Counted from the first letter of the stretch, positions 1 to 6,000 are shown. The stretch: DNA of 8,410 nt from an uncultured Eubacteriales bacterium (GCA_934500855.1 CAKSUH010000056.1:1-8410), one strand, 5' to 3'. The notes: generated by a model not told the origin, from the sequence alone. Translations and numbers: made by a program.

Positions 1-233
1 CGCATACACTCCGCGCTCCATTTTTCGGAGCACAGCTTGCTCTTTTCGCAAAAGGTCAGGTCGGAAAAATCCTCAACGCCGCCGGGATAAGAATGGATTA
101 GTGTTCCGTCCGGCAAATACATCCCAACCGGTATTCCCGTTACCCGATAGAAATCGGTCAGCATTCTTCGCGTCTCGGGACTGATGGCAAATCGCTCCAA
201 AGTTTCCCCCTTTCCGCTCCCGAAAAACAGCAT
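1..233 (-). CDS. Probable AraC-family regulator, N-terminal sensor part (partial)
   Basis: Only the first 77 codons are in the window; the gene runs off the left edge. The visible protein reads MLFFGSGKGETLERFAIS, then a segment LTDFYRVTGIPVGMYLPDG (about residues 27-45), followed by a Cys-containing stretch (FCEKSKLC). The pattern 'short helix, TGI-x-V, D-G turn' resembles the PocR-like ligand-binding domain found in front of AraC-type helix-turn-helix domains; the DNA-binding part is not visible, so the family call is inference. The frame is open upstream to a TAA at 267-269. The ATG at 233 has only a weak Shine-Dalgarno (GACGGA). A TTG 13 codons further in, preceded by AAGGGGG, is a credible alternative start. 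The gene is divergent from the GH42 gene and is served by the promoter at 365-393, so it probably controls that gene in response to a galactoside. Confidence 0.6.
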   Translation of the reverse strand, partial: MLFFGSGKGETLERFAISPETRRMLTDFYRVTGIPVGMYLPDGTLIHSYPGGVEDFSDLTFCEKSKLCSEKWSAECM

Positions 234-364
234 TCCGTCTGCTTTTTCGGTTCGGTCACTGATTGCTTAAAGCACCAATCGCGAATTGCGTAGCGGCACC
301 TTAAAATCGGAAATTCTGCACAAATCCAACTAAAACAAGCGCATCTTTTCCCGTTTTCACCTAT

Positions 365-393
365 AGTATAGCAAGATTGCAGGGGAAAGTCAA
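365..393 (-). promoter_or_regulatory. Sigma-A promoter for the left-edge regulator
   Basis: On the minus strand, -35 TTGACT (388-393) and -10 TATACT (365-370) are separated by exactly 17 bp. Transcription would begin near 358, leaving a leader of about 125 nt before the ATG at 233. That leader (234-358) holds no recognisable riboswitch, only a short GATTG/CAATC hairpin at 261-280. Confidence 0.75.
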
Positions 394-410
394 TGACCGA
401 AAATGCCCAC

Positions 411-503
411 TTCTTGCACTATTCTGCTCTCGCTCCGAATTTGGGAAACGCAGGCTTTTTCTCCCTTTTGTGCAAAAACGGGAAGAGCAGAATAGTGCAA
501 GAA
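411..503. repeat. Perfect 20-bp inverted repeat between divergent promoters (candidate operator pair)
   Basis: The arms at 411-430 and 484-503 are exact reverse complements over 20 bp (core GCAGAATAGTGCAAG) and are separated by 53 bp. Each arm lies 17 bp from the -35 box of its own promoter (388-393 minus, 521-526 plus), so the whole module is symmetric about position 457. Arm centres are 73 bp apart, close to seven helical turns. This placement suits a regulator bound just upstream of both promoters, most simply the divergently encoded AraC-type protein; that assignment is inference. An RNA hairpin is unlikely because the arms lie upstream of both start sites. Confidence 0.8.
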
Positions 504-520
504 AAGGACAGATGCCTGCA

Positions 521-549
521 TTGCAAACATCTGCCGCACATGGTATAAT
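521..549 (+). promoter_or_regulatory. Sigma-A promoter for the GH42 gene
   Basis: -35 TTGCAA (521-526), a 17-bp spacer, and -10 TATAAT (544-549) preceded by TGG, which gives an extended -10. The predicted start of transcription is near 556, about 43 nt before the ATG at 599. The right arm of the inverted repeat ends 17 bp upstream of the -35 box. Confidence 0.8.
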
Positions 550-598
550 CTTAATAATAGATGACGGAAATTGCGTACCCAAAGGAGAACTCGAAAAG

Positions 599-2542
599 AT
601 GATTCAGCTTGGAGCCGCTTACTATCCCGAGCTGTGGGATGAAAATGAAATCGAACAGGATATCGAACGGTGCCGCGCCTACGGTCTGCGCGTGTTGCGC
701 ATCGGCGAATTCGCGTGGGGACGAACAGAACCGACCGAGGGACAGTTTGACCTCGATTGGCTCGCGCGCATTGTCGACCGCCTTCATGCGGCAGGGCTGT
801 CGGTCATTCTCTGCACTCCCACCTGCACCCCGCCGCGCTGGCTTCTGAACAAGTACCCCGAAACGCGGCAGATGTCCCCCGCAGGCGTGCGCGAGGCAGT
901 TTCCTCCCGCTGTCACACCTGCAAAACCTCCCCGCTGATGCGGGAAAAGAACCGCGACATCACCGAACGCCTTGCGCGTCGCTTCGGCTCTCACCCCGCC
1001 GTGGTCGGCTGGCAGGTGGACAACGAGCTTTACATCTATCGGAACGGCTGCTACTGCCCGCTTTGCCGCGCGGCGTTCCGCCAATATCTGAAGGCACAAT
1101 ACGGCACGGTTGCGGAGCTGAACCGCAGTTGGGGGATGACGCGGTGGTCTTTGGACTATTCCTCCTTCGAGGAAGTTGAGCCGCCCCTGCCCGGCGAATG
1201 GCAACATCCCTCCCTGCGCACAGTCTGGCGGCGCTTTCAGGAGGCGCAGATCTGCGATTATGCCCGCGAGCAGGCAGACATCCTGCACCGCTATACCAAA
1301 GCGCCCGTCGGCACGGATATGATGCCGATGAACACGCTCTCCTATCACGACATGAACCGCGCGATGGATGTGGTCATGTTCAATCACTACGACCCCGCCG
1401 ACCGCCTCCCGCTCACAACTTTTTACTATGATTTCGTCCGTGCCACGCTCGACCGTCCTTTCTGGGTAACCGAAACGCAGGTCGGTTGGAACGGGAGCGA
1501 GTTTGCCGAGAACGGCTACCGCCCCGTCGGAAACTGCCGCGTCAACAGTTGGTTGCCGATCGCGCACGGCGCGGAAAAGAACCTCTACTGGCTTTTCCGC
1601 ACACCGCAGAACGGTCACGAGTTGGCGCACGGCGCGCTGTTCTCTACGGCGGGCAGACCCTATCGGGTGAGCGAAGAAGTCCGAAAGACCTCCGCAGAGT
1701 TGGATCGGTGCGCGGATTTTCTGGAACACAGCCAAGTCCGCTCGCAGATTGCCATTCACTATTCGAGCGTGGCGCAGAACAACATTTACTCCGCGCCAAT
1801 GTTGAAGGACTTTCACTACACCCAAGTGCTGAACGAATGTTTTTATGCCCCTCTGCGGCACTGCAATGTGGATATCATCGACACACCGCACGCGCTTGAC
1901 GGCTACCGCGTGGTATTCTCCCCGTTCCTGACGACAATCGACACAGATCTGCAGGCGCGCACGGAACAATGGGTTCGCGCGGGCGGAACCTGGATTGTTG
2001 GGCCGATGAGCGGCTACATGACCGCCGACACAAGCAAATTTGCGGATTCTCCCTACCCGTTTCCCGAACGCCTTGCAGGCGTGTATGTGAAATATCAGCA
2101 ACCGATTGCGAACGATGTCCGGCGCGCGATATGGGAGAACGGGGACGATCTCGGCATTTCTCTCTGCTATGATGCGTTGGAACCGACCGACAGCCAACCG
2201 CTCGCGTTCTATCGCGACGATGAATTCGACGGCTACGCGGTCATAACCGAGCGCAAAGTCGGAAACGGGCGCGTGATCCTGCTCGGCAGCGTCCCGGACG
2301 CGGCGGCAATCCGCCGTCTGGCGGGACTGTCCCCGATCGCGGTTGCAGTTGCAGATGCAAGTGAAAACATTGACCTTGTGGAGCGGGAGGGCGACCGTGC
2401 GGGTTTGATCGCAACGGAGGTAGAAAACCGTCCCGGAACGCTGACCCTCCCCGCCCGATACCGCGATCTGTTGACCGGAGACATCAAAGGCGGCGACATC
2501 GCGCTCGCGCCCTATGAAGTGCTGGTACTGGAGAAAGTGTAA
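599..2542 (+). CDS. GH42 beta-galactosidase
   Basis: A cytoplasmic 647-aa glycoside hydrolase family 42 enzyme releasing terminal beta-D-galactose from imported galactosides. The N-terminus (GAAYYPELW) begins the TIM barrel. The acid/base is E143 in W-Q-V-D-N-E (138-143) and the nucleophile is E292 in F-W-V-T-E-T-Q. Cysteines C108, C151, C153 and C156 match the structural zinc site known in Thermus A4 beta-galactosidase. Residues about 390-590 form the trimerisation domain, followed by a small C-terminal beta domain. The length is typical for the family and there is no signal peptide. The start at 599 follows AAAGGAG (581-587) and lies about 43 nt after the predicted transcription start; an in-frame ATG at 377 lies upstream of the promoter and is rejected. 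The gene is probably controlled by the divergent regulator at 1-233. Substrate (lactose, galactan fragments, or other) cannot be told from sequence. Confidence 0.95.
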   Translation: MIQLGAAYYPELWDENEIEQDIERCRAYGLRVLRIGEFAWGRTEPTEGQFDLDWLARIVDRLHAAGLSVILCTPTCTPPRWLLNKYPETRQMSPAGVREAVSSRCHTCKTSPLMREKNRDITERLARRFGSHPAVVGWQVDNELYIYRNGCYCPLCRAAFRQYLKAQYGTVAELNRSWGMTRWSLDYSSFEEVEPPLPGEWQHPSLRTVWRRFQEAQICDYAREQADILHRYTKAPVGTDMMPMNTLSYHDMNRAMDVVMFNHYDPADRLPLTTFYYDFVRATLDRPFWVTETQVGWNGSEFAENGYRPVGNCRVNSWLPIAHGAEKNLYWLFRTPQNGHELAHGALFSTAGRPYRVSEEVRKTSAELDRCADFLEHSQVRSQIAIHYSSVAQNNIYSAPMLKDFHYTQVLNECFYAPLRHCNVDIIDTPHALDGYRVVFSPFLTTIDTDLQARTEQWVRAGGTWIVGPMSGYMTADTSKFADSPYPFPERLAGVYVKYQQPIANDVRRAIWENGDDLGISLCYDALEPTDSQPLAFYRDDEFDGYAVITERKVGNGRVILLGSVPDAAAIRRLAGLSPIAVAVADASENIDLVEREGDRAGLIATEVENRPGTLTLPARYRDLLTGDIKGGDIALAPYEVLVLEKV

Positions 2543-2727
2543 AAAGAAAAGGGGTCGGGCGCCGCCCCAAACCCTGCTTACGAGATTTCTTTAGAAAAGA
2601 CTTGAACTCGCTTGGATTGTTGATCCTGTCTTTCCGCCATGCTGATTTTGGATGTAACCATATTCCGTGCCGGGAATTCAGGCGGCCCCCGCGACCGGAC
2701 GGAACCGGTTCGGGTTCGTTGTTGACC

Positions 2728-2759
2728 GAAACGGAGCGGCACACGGGTCATTCCGTTTC
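2728..2759. repeat. Small dispersed hairpin repeat, copy 1
   Basis: GAAACGGA (2728-2735) and TCCGTTTC (2752-2759) form an 8-bp perfect stem. The right half, including CGGGTCATTCCGTTTC, recurs at 6079-6093 downstream of melA, so this appears to be a repeated intergenic element. Confidence 0.55.
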
Positions 2760-2783
2760 AATTAAGAGCGTCTGTATATACAA

Positions 2784-2821
2784 GCACCCCGTGCAATTCC
2801 TGTCGGAATCGCGCGGGGTGC
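2784..2821. repeat. Strong 38-nt hairpin upstream of the spore protein gene
   Basis: The arms GCACCCCGTGC (2784-2794) and GCGCGGGGTGC (2811-2821) pair with one G-U wobble. An inner ATTCC/GGAAT stem (2796-2800, 2805-2809) closes a TGTC loop. On the plus strand the stem is followed by CAAAATCATG and only later by TTTTT (about 2837-2841), so it is not a textbook terminator, although it could end GH42 readthrough. On the minus strand there is no T-run. Confidence 0.55.
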
Positions 2822-2880
2822 AAAATCATGCGAAAATTTTTCCATTCATAAACCGTCACGCTCGGCGAACAATAGTAACA

Positions 2881-2901
2881 GAGCGGCGGGAAACCGCGCT
2901 C
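2881..2901. repeat. GAAA-tetraloop hairpin
   Basis: GAGCG-g-CGG pairs with CCG-CGCTC, with one bulged G, and is capped by a GAAA tetraloop. If the spore gene transcript starts upstream of it, this would be a structured leader element. The start site is not known. Confidence 0.35.
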
Positions 2902-2947
2902 AATGATATAGATAAACGAACGGCAGATACATGATCGCTCGCCTCGG

Positions 2948-2972
2948 TGAACGGTCACGCACGGACCGTTCA
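2948..2972 (+). promoter_or_regulatory. Leader hairpin just before the spore protein RBS
   Basis: TGAACGGTC (2948-2956) and GACCGTTCA (2964-2972) form a perfect 9-bp stem with a 7-nt loop. The stem ends 3 nt before GAGGAG (2976-2981), the Shine-Dalgarno of the gene at 2992. A stem at this spot could stabilise the mRNA or tune translation; alternatively the dyad could be a DNA-binding site. No clear sigma-G promoter was identified. Confidence 0.5.
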
Positions 2973-2991
2973 GAAGAGGAGAACAGAAGCA

Positions 2992-3189
2992 ATGGCAAGC
3001 AACAAGGCTATGGTTCCGGAAGCGAAGGAAGCTCTTGAGAGATTCAAGATGGAAGCTGCGAACGAGGTCGGTGTGAACCTGAAGCAGGGCTACAACGGTG
3101 ATATCACCGCGAAGCAGGCCGGTTCGGTCGGTGGACAGATGGTCAAGAAGATGATCGAGTCCTACGAGAACTCCATTAAGACGAAATAA
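2992..3189 (+). CDS. Alpha/beta-type small acid-soluble spore protein (SASP)
   Basis: A 65-aa SspA/SspB-like protein. Proteins of this family coat forespore DNA, shift it toward an A-like form, protect it from UV and heat, and are degraded by the GPR protease at germination. The family signatures are clear: VPEAKEALERFK (8-19), a GPR-type cleavage site around E21-A22 in MEAANE, the block GYNGDITAKQAGSVGGQMV (33-51), then KKMIE. Length and composition are normal. GAGGAG (2976-2981) lies 10 nt before the ATG at 2992; an in-frame ATG at 2947 is rejected because the Shine-Dalgarno and leader hairpin lie inside that extension. The gene stands alone with its own terminator at 3299-3335. Expression in the forespore under sigma-G is expected from family knowledge. 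Its presence shows that the host makes endospores. Confidence 0.96.
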   Translation: MASNKAMVPEAKEALERFKMEAANEVGVNLKQGYNGDITAKQAGSVGGQMVKKMIESYENSIKTK

Positions 3190-3298
3190 GACTCCCTCCC
3201 GATCTCCGCCGTTCGGAAAGATGCTGATTTCTTCCGTTCGGTTTCCCTGACGCGCCGTCGGCTTCTGCGGGATGCCGCAACGCATGACGGTGAGTCGA

Positions 3299-3335
3299 CA
3301 GCCCGTCCCTGTTGATTGGGGCGGGCTGCATTTTT
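3299..3335 (+). terminator. Rho-independent terminator of the SASP gene
   Basis: An 11-bp stem, CAGCCCGTCCC (3299-3309) with GGGGCGGGCTG (3318-3328) and one T-G pair, has an 8-nt loop and is followed by CATTTTTGG. It lies 110 nt after the SASP stop. The converging minus-strand unit ends at 3357; on that strand the stem is not followed by a T-run. Confidence 0.85.
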
Positions 3336-3356
3336 GGTTTTATGATCGGATTGCGC

Positions 3357-3569
3357 TTATTGCTTTTCTTCTTTTTTGACCGTTTCCGCAAGTTTCAGCG
3401 TCAGCCAACCGTCCGCATTCGCCACACCGTCCTCTGCAAGTTCCGCGTTTCCGTAAGCGCGCAAAACATAGTCCTCCGCCCCCGCCGCGCAGTATTCCGG
3501 ACCGCTGTGCCGCAAAACCGCGATTCTTACATAATCATATTCCCCGAAATGCACTTCCGATACCTTCAT
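3357..3569 (-). CDS. Small 70-aa protein of unknown function, second gene of the AraC unit
   Basis: I do not recognise this protein. It begins MKVSEVHFGEYDYVRIAVLR, is acidic overall with a Lys/Glu-rich tail (TVKKEEKQ), contains one Cys, and has no signal peptide or membrane segment. The alternation of residues in DYVRIAVLR, EDYVLRAYG and DGWLTLKLAE suggests short beta strands. The start is firm: AGGAG sits 8 nt before the ATG, and its first bases overlap the TAG stop of the AraC gene (TAGGAG), with an 11-nt gap between the genes. Co-transcription and translational coupling are therefore likely. A role linked to the regulator or to melA is possible from context only. It could also be the remnant of a larger domain. 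Confidence 0.7.
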   Translation of the reverse strand: MKVSEVHFGEYDYVRIAVLRHSGPEYCAAGAEDYVLRAYGNAELAEDGVANADGWLTLKLAETVKKEEKQ

Positions 3570-3580
3570 ATTCTTCTCTC

Positions 3581-4360
3581 CTATTCCCTGTTTTTCCATC
3601 CGGACGGGCTGACCCCGTATGTTTTCCGAAACAGCTTGGAAAAGAGGAACATATCCTCGTAACCGCACCGCTCCGCCGTTTCCCCGACCGACAGCCCCGC
3701 GCGCAGGCATTCTGTCGCCTCCCGCATTCGCGTCCTGAGCAGATAATCGCGGACGCTCATCCCCGTTTCCGCGTGAAAGATCCTTGTCATGTACCGTCGG
3801 TTCAGGTGCAGCTGGTCCGCAAGCCCTTCAACGCTGATCTTTTTCATATACATCGCGTCGATATAACTTCGGATCCGTCGGACATATTCGTTTCCGTCGG
3901 GTTCCCGATCGGCAAACAGTTCCTCATAAAGGCGGAACAGCGTTGCCGCCAATCCGAACTCGGTGGTATCGGGATTGTCGGCGTTCGCCCGGAACAACTC
4001 CGAAATCAAGGCGGACACCGAAAATACTGGCGGAACGGATGCCATCCGACCCGACAGCGCGCCGTCGAAGCCGATCCACGCATAGTGCCACGGGTCACGG
4101 TCATCTGCGCGGTAGACCGTTTCCTCCCCCGGCAGGATGCGGAAGATCTGCCCCGGTGCAACCGGATAAACGACCCCGCCGCAGGTATAGGTCCCCTTTC
4201 CGGAAAGCACGCAGTGGAGCAGGACATACTTTCTGACCGACGGACCAAACCGATAACCTGATTCACAAACTTCCTGTCCCGCAACGATCGGGTTCAGCTC
4301 GGAAAAATGTCGGTTGATCAGCAGGACATCCCGCTTCTGCCACTTCTTTCCATGTTCCAT
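3581..4360 (-). CDS. AraC-family transcriptional regulator (cupin sensor plus HTH), divergent from melA
   Basis: A 259-aa regulator. Residues about 25-110 form an AraC-type cupin sugar-binding domain (LLHCVLSGKGTY, the PGQIFRILPGEETVY strand, then WHYAWIGFDG). The last 100 residues carry two helix-turn-helix units, one around ISVEGLADQLHLNRRYMTRIF and one around LSVGETAERCGYEDMFLFSKLF, ending in the typical GVSPSGWK. The start at 4360 (MEHGKKW) is chosen because the promoter -10 box lies at 4389-4394, so the upstream in-frame ATGs at 4391 and 4477 are not transcribed. The Shine-Dalgarno is weak (GGGTGATG) and the leader is about 25 nt. The gene is divergent from melA, so it is probably a melibiose/alpha-galactoside-responsive activator of melA that also represses itself. 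The ligand is inferred from context. Confidence 0.92.
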   Translation of the reverse strand: MEHGKKWQKRDVLLINRHFSELNPIVAGQEVCESGYRFGPSVRKYVLLHCVLSGKGTYTCGGVVYPVAPGQIFRILPGEETVYRADDRDPWHYAWIGFDGALSGRMASVPPVFSVSALISELFRANADNPDTTEFGLAATLFRLYEELFADREPDGNEYVRRIRSYIDAMYMKKISVEGLADQLHLNRRYMTRIFHAETGMSVRDYLLRTRMREATECLRAGLSVGETAERCGYEDMFLFSKLFRKTYGVSPSGWKNRE

Positions 4361-4384
4361 TTCATCACCCGCCTTCGAAAGTGG

Positions 4385-4413
4385 TTCCATTATACCATAT
4401 TTTTTTCCATTAT
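4385..4413. repeat. 9-bp direct repeat with 20-bp period (candidate AraC-type operator)
   Basis: TTCCATTAT occurs at 4385-4393 and again at 4405-4413, a spacing of about two helical turns as in araI1-I2 type sites. The pair covers the -10 box and touches the -35 box of the regulator promoter, and ends 4 bp before the -35 box of the melA promoter. That fits self-repression plus activation of melA. Part of the repetition could be chance, because one copy overlaps the -10 box. Confidence 0.45.
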
Positions 4414-4417
4414 TCAA
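4389..4417 (-). promoter_or_regulatory. Sigma-A promoter for the AraC-family regulator and the 70-aa gene
   Basis: On the minus strand, -35 TTGAAT (4412-4417), a 17-bp spacer, and -10 TATAAT (4389-4394) preceded by TGG (extended -10). The start of transcription would be near 4382, about 22 nt before the ATG at 4360. Confidence 0.8.
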
Positions 4418-4446
4418 TAGACAAAACGAAAAAAAAGTTGTATGAT
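4418..4446 (+). promoter_or_regulatory. Sigma-A promoter for melA
   Basis: -35 TAGACA (4418-4423), a 17-bp A-rich spacer, and -10 TATGAT (4441-4446). The -35 box directly abuts that of the minus-strand promoter (4412-4417), so the two cannot easily be occupied at once. The leader is about 45 nt and contains a small CCGC/GCGG hairpin (4457-4469). Confidence 0.7.
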
Positions 4447-4497
4447 AAAAGAGGTCCCGCAGAAAGCGGAATTTCAAAAAAAAGAGAGGGGAACAAA

Positions 4498-5820
4498 ATG
4501 AAGCTGACTTTTATGGGTGCGGGAAGCACCGTGTTTTCCAAAAATGTCATCGGTGACACCATGCTGTGCGAGGAATTTCACGACATGGAGGTTGCCCTTT
4601 ATGACATCAACGCGGACCGCTTGGAGGAATCCTATCTTCTGATTACCAAGATGAACGAAAGCATCAACAACGGCAGGGCGACAATCCGCAAGTACCTCGG
4701 AGTGGAGCAACGCCGTGACGCTTTGCGCGGCGCGGATTTTGTGGTGAACGCGATTCAGGTCGGTCTTTACGACCCCTGCACGATCATCGACTTTGAGGTT
4801 CCGAAAAAGTACGGTCTGCGCCAGACCATCGCCGACACGCTCGGCATCGGCGGCATTTTCCGCGGCTTGCGGACAATCCATGTTCTGAAGGACTTTGCCC
4901 GCGACATTGAGGAGGTCTGCCCCAACGCGTGGTTCCTCAACTACACCAACCCGATGGCGATCCTCTCGGGTTATATGCAACGCTACACGAATGTCAAAAC
5001 GGTCGGACTTTGCCACAGCGTACAGGGCTGCGCGCGTGATCTGCTGAAGCATGTCGGCATGGACATCAAGTCGGAGGACTGCCGGACAAAGATTGCGGGC
5101 ATCAACCACATGGCGTGGTTGCTTGAGATCACCGACAAGGACGGCAACGATCTCTACCCCGAGATCAGGCGCCGCGCAAAGGAAAAGAACGCGACCGAGA
5201 AGCATGGCGACATGGTTCGCTTTGACTATATCGACAAACTGGGTTACTACTGCACGGAAAGCAGTGAACACAACGCGGAGTACAACCCGTTCTACATCAA
5301 AGCGGGGCGCGACGATCTGATTGAGAAGTTCAACATTCCGCTTGACGAATACCCGCGCCGCTGTGTGGATCAGATTGCAAGGTGGGAAAAGCAGAAAGAG
5401 GAGCTGATGGCGGGCGGCAATGTACAGCACACACGCTCCCGCGAGTACGCGTCGCACATCATGGAAGCAATCGTAACGGGAGTCCCCTACAAAATCGGCG
5501 GCAATGTCATCAACCGCGGGATGATTCCGAATCTGCCGTATGACGCGTGTGTGGAAGTTCCGTGCTTGGTAGACAAGAGCGGCGTCACGCCAACCTATGT
5601 GGGACCGCTTCCTCTTCAGCTTGCGGCGATGAATTCCTCGAACATTTACCCGCAGATGCTGACGATTGAGGCGGCGCGGACGGGCAGTCGCGATCTGATC
5701 TATCAGGCGGCGATGATGGACCCGCACACGGGCGCTCAGCTTTCGACCGACGAAATCGTTTCCCTCTGCGATGACCTGATTGCGGCGCACACCGCTGCGG
5801 GGTATCCTGTGTTGGGATAA
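4498..5820 (+). CDS. melA: GH4 alpha-galactosidase (melibiase)
   Basis: A cytoplasmic 440-aa family 4 glycosidase that cleaves alpha-galactosides such as melibiose by an NAD-dependent oxidation/elimination mechanism needing a divalent metal, usually manganese. The N-terminal Rossmann fold carries G-A-G-S (7-10), with D36 ending the second strand. The metal ligands are C172 in GLCHSVQG and H203 in AGINHMAW. The tyrosines in KLGYYCTESSEHNAEY (247-262) include the candidate catalytic base. The motifs TIADTLGIGGI, CHSVQG, TESSEH and AAMMDPHT match E. coli MelA, which favours alpha-galactosidase over the maltose-phosphate or beta-glucoside branches of GH4. The start at 4498 follows AGAGAGGGG; the in-frame ATG at 4381 lies upstream of the promoter. 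The gene is divergent from an AraC regulator. No transporter is adjacent. Confidence 0.96.
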   Translation: MKLTFMGAGSTVFSKNVIGDTMLCEEFHDMEVALYDINADRLEESYLLITKMNESINNGRATIRKYLGVEQRRDALRGADFVVNAIQVGLYDPCTIIDFEVPKKYGLRQTIADTLGIGGIFRGLRTIHVLKDFARDIEEVCPNAWFLNYTNPMAILSGYMQRYTNVKTVGLCHSVQGCARDLLKHVGMDIKSEDCRTKIAGINHMAWLLEITDKDGNDLYPEIRRRAKEKNATEKHGDMVRFDYIDKLGYYCTESSEHNAEYNPFYIKAGRDDLIEKFNIPLDEYPRRCVDQIARWEKQKEELMAGGNVQHTRSREYASHIMEAIVTGVPYKIGGNVINRGMIPNLPYDACVEVPCLVDKSGVTPTYVGPLPLQLAAMNSSNIYPQMLTIEAARTGSRDLIYQAAMMDPHTGAQLSTDEIVSLCDDLIAAHTAAGYPVLG

Positions 5821-5821
5821 A

Positions 5822-5857
5822 GGAAAGACCTTGGAGGGAAGGGAAAGACCTTGGAGG
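5822..5857. repeat. Tandem 16-bp direct repeat after melA
   Basis: GGAAAGACCTTGGAGG occurs at 5822-5837 and again at 5842-5857, a 20-bp period. It begins one base after the melA stop and leads into the hairpin at 5861-5889. Confidence 0.7.
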
Positions 5858-5860
5858 CGC

Positions 5861-5889
5861 AGGGGACCCTCTTTCGCAGAGGGTCCCCT
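5861..5889. repeat. GC-rich hairpin after melA
   Basis: AGGGGACCCTC (5861-5871) and GAGGGTCCCCT (5879-5889) pair perfectly over 11 bp, or 12 bp with T5872-A5878, around a TTCGC loop. There is no T-run on either side, so this is unlikely to be a terminator by itself and looks more like a repeated intergenic element. Confidence 0.6.
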
Positions 5890-5917
5890 ACCCTCCAAAC
5901 CTCCCTGACCCTCCCAG

Positions 5918-6000
5918 AACTTCCCCCATATCCCCGCCACTTACGAAGCGAAAATTTGATTCGCTTTTTGGAAATGGCGGGGATATGGGGGAAGTTTTTG
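5918..6000 (+). terminator. Long palindrome, probable melA terminator or MITE-like element
   Basis: Perfect 22-bp arms at 5918-5939 and 5975-5996 (core CCCCCATATCCCCGCCA) enclose 35 nt that contain a second stem, AAGCGAA/TTCGCTT (5946-5952, 5960-5966). The right arm runs straight into GTTTTTG, giving an intrinsic-terminator shape on the plus strand. Imperfect pairing continues outward (CCAAACCTCCC at 5895-5905 against GGGAGGTTGGG at 6008-6018), so the dyad spans about 125 bp. The size is large for a terminator, so a mobile or REP-like origin is possible. Confidence 0.6.

Larger units (their letters stand above)
2543..2947. other. Gene-free, hairpin-rich region between GH42 and the spore protein gene
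   Basis: No convincing coding region was found here. It holds a GC-rich hairpin just after the GH42 stop (2552-2568: GGG/CCC, CGG/CCG, loop GCG), without a T-run on the plus strand, so any terminator role is doubtful. It also holds a 10-bp palindrome at 2702-2711 (GAACCGGTTC), a dispersed hairpin repeat at 2728-2759, a long hairpin at 2784-2821, and a GAAA-tetraloop hairpin at 2881-2901. An open frame from 2602 to 2934 lacks a ribosome binding site and any recognisable protein pattern. Confidence 0.6.

Noticed and set aside
377..598. N-terminal extension of the GH42 gene to an ATG at 377
   Set aside because: The extension would run through the inverted repeat and the -35/-10 boxes, and it lies before the predicted transcription start. 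The ATG at 599 has a good Shine-Dalgarno and begins with the usual GH42 N-terminus.
551..2197. A 548-codon open frame antisense to the GH42 gene
   Set aside because: It lies opposite a well-supported enzyme, has no Shine-Dalgarno, and reads as a His/Arg/Val-rich protein without domain pattern. It is a by-product of the codon usage of the GH42 gene.
2602..2934. A possible 110-aa protein between GH42 and the SASP gene
   Set aside because: No Shine-Dalgarno, no recognisable protein pattern, and it crosses three hairpins and a dispersed repeat.
2904..2936. Candidate sigma-G promoter for the SASP gene (TGATAT ... CATGATC)
   Set aside because: The spacing of about 20 bp is too long and the -10 match is poor. 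A second candidate (TCATG ... CATAAAC, 2826-2853) is equally weak.
4361..4477. Longer start for the AraC-family regulator (ATG at 4477 or 4391)
   Set aside because: The minus-strand -10 box (4389-4394) overlaps or follows these codons, so they would not be in the mRNA.
5861..5889. Hairpin directly behind melA as its terminator
   Set aside because: The stem is strong but is followed by TACCCTCC with no T-run; the palindrome at 5918-5996, followed by TTTTT, is the better candidate.
4474..5940. A 488-codon open frame antisense to melA
   Set aside because: Same reasoning: it is fully overlapped by melA with all its catalytic motifs, and its start region contains the GC-rich hairpin and repeats.
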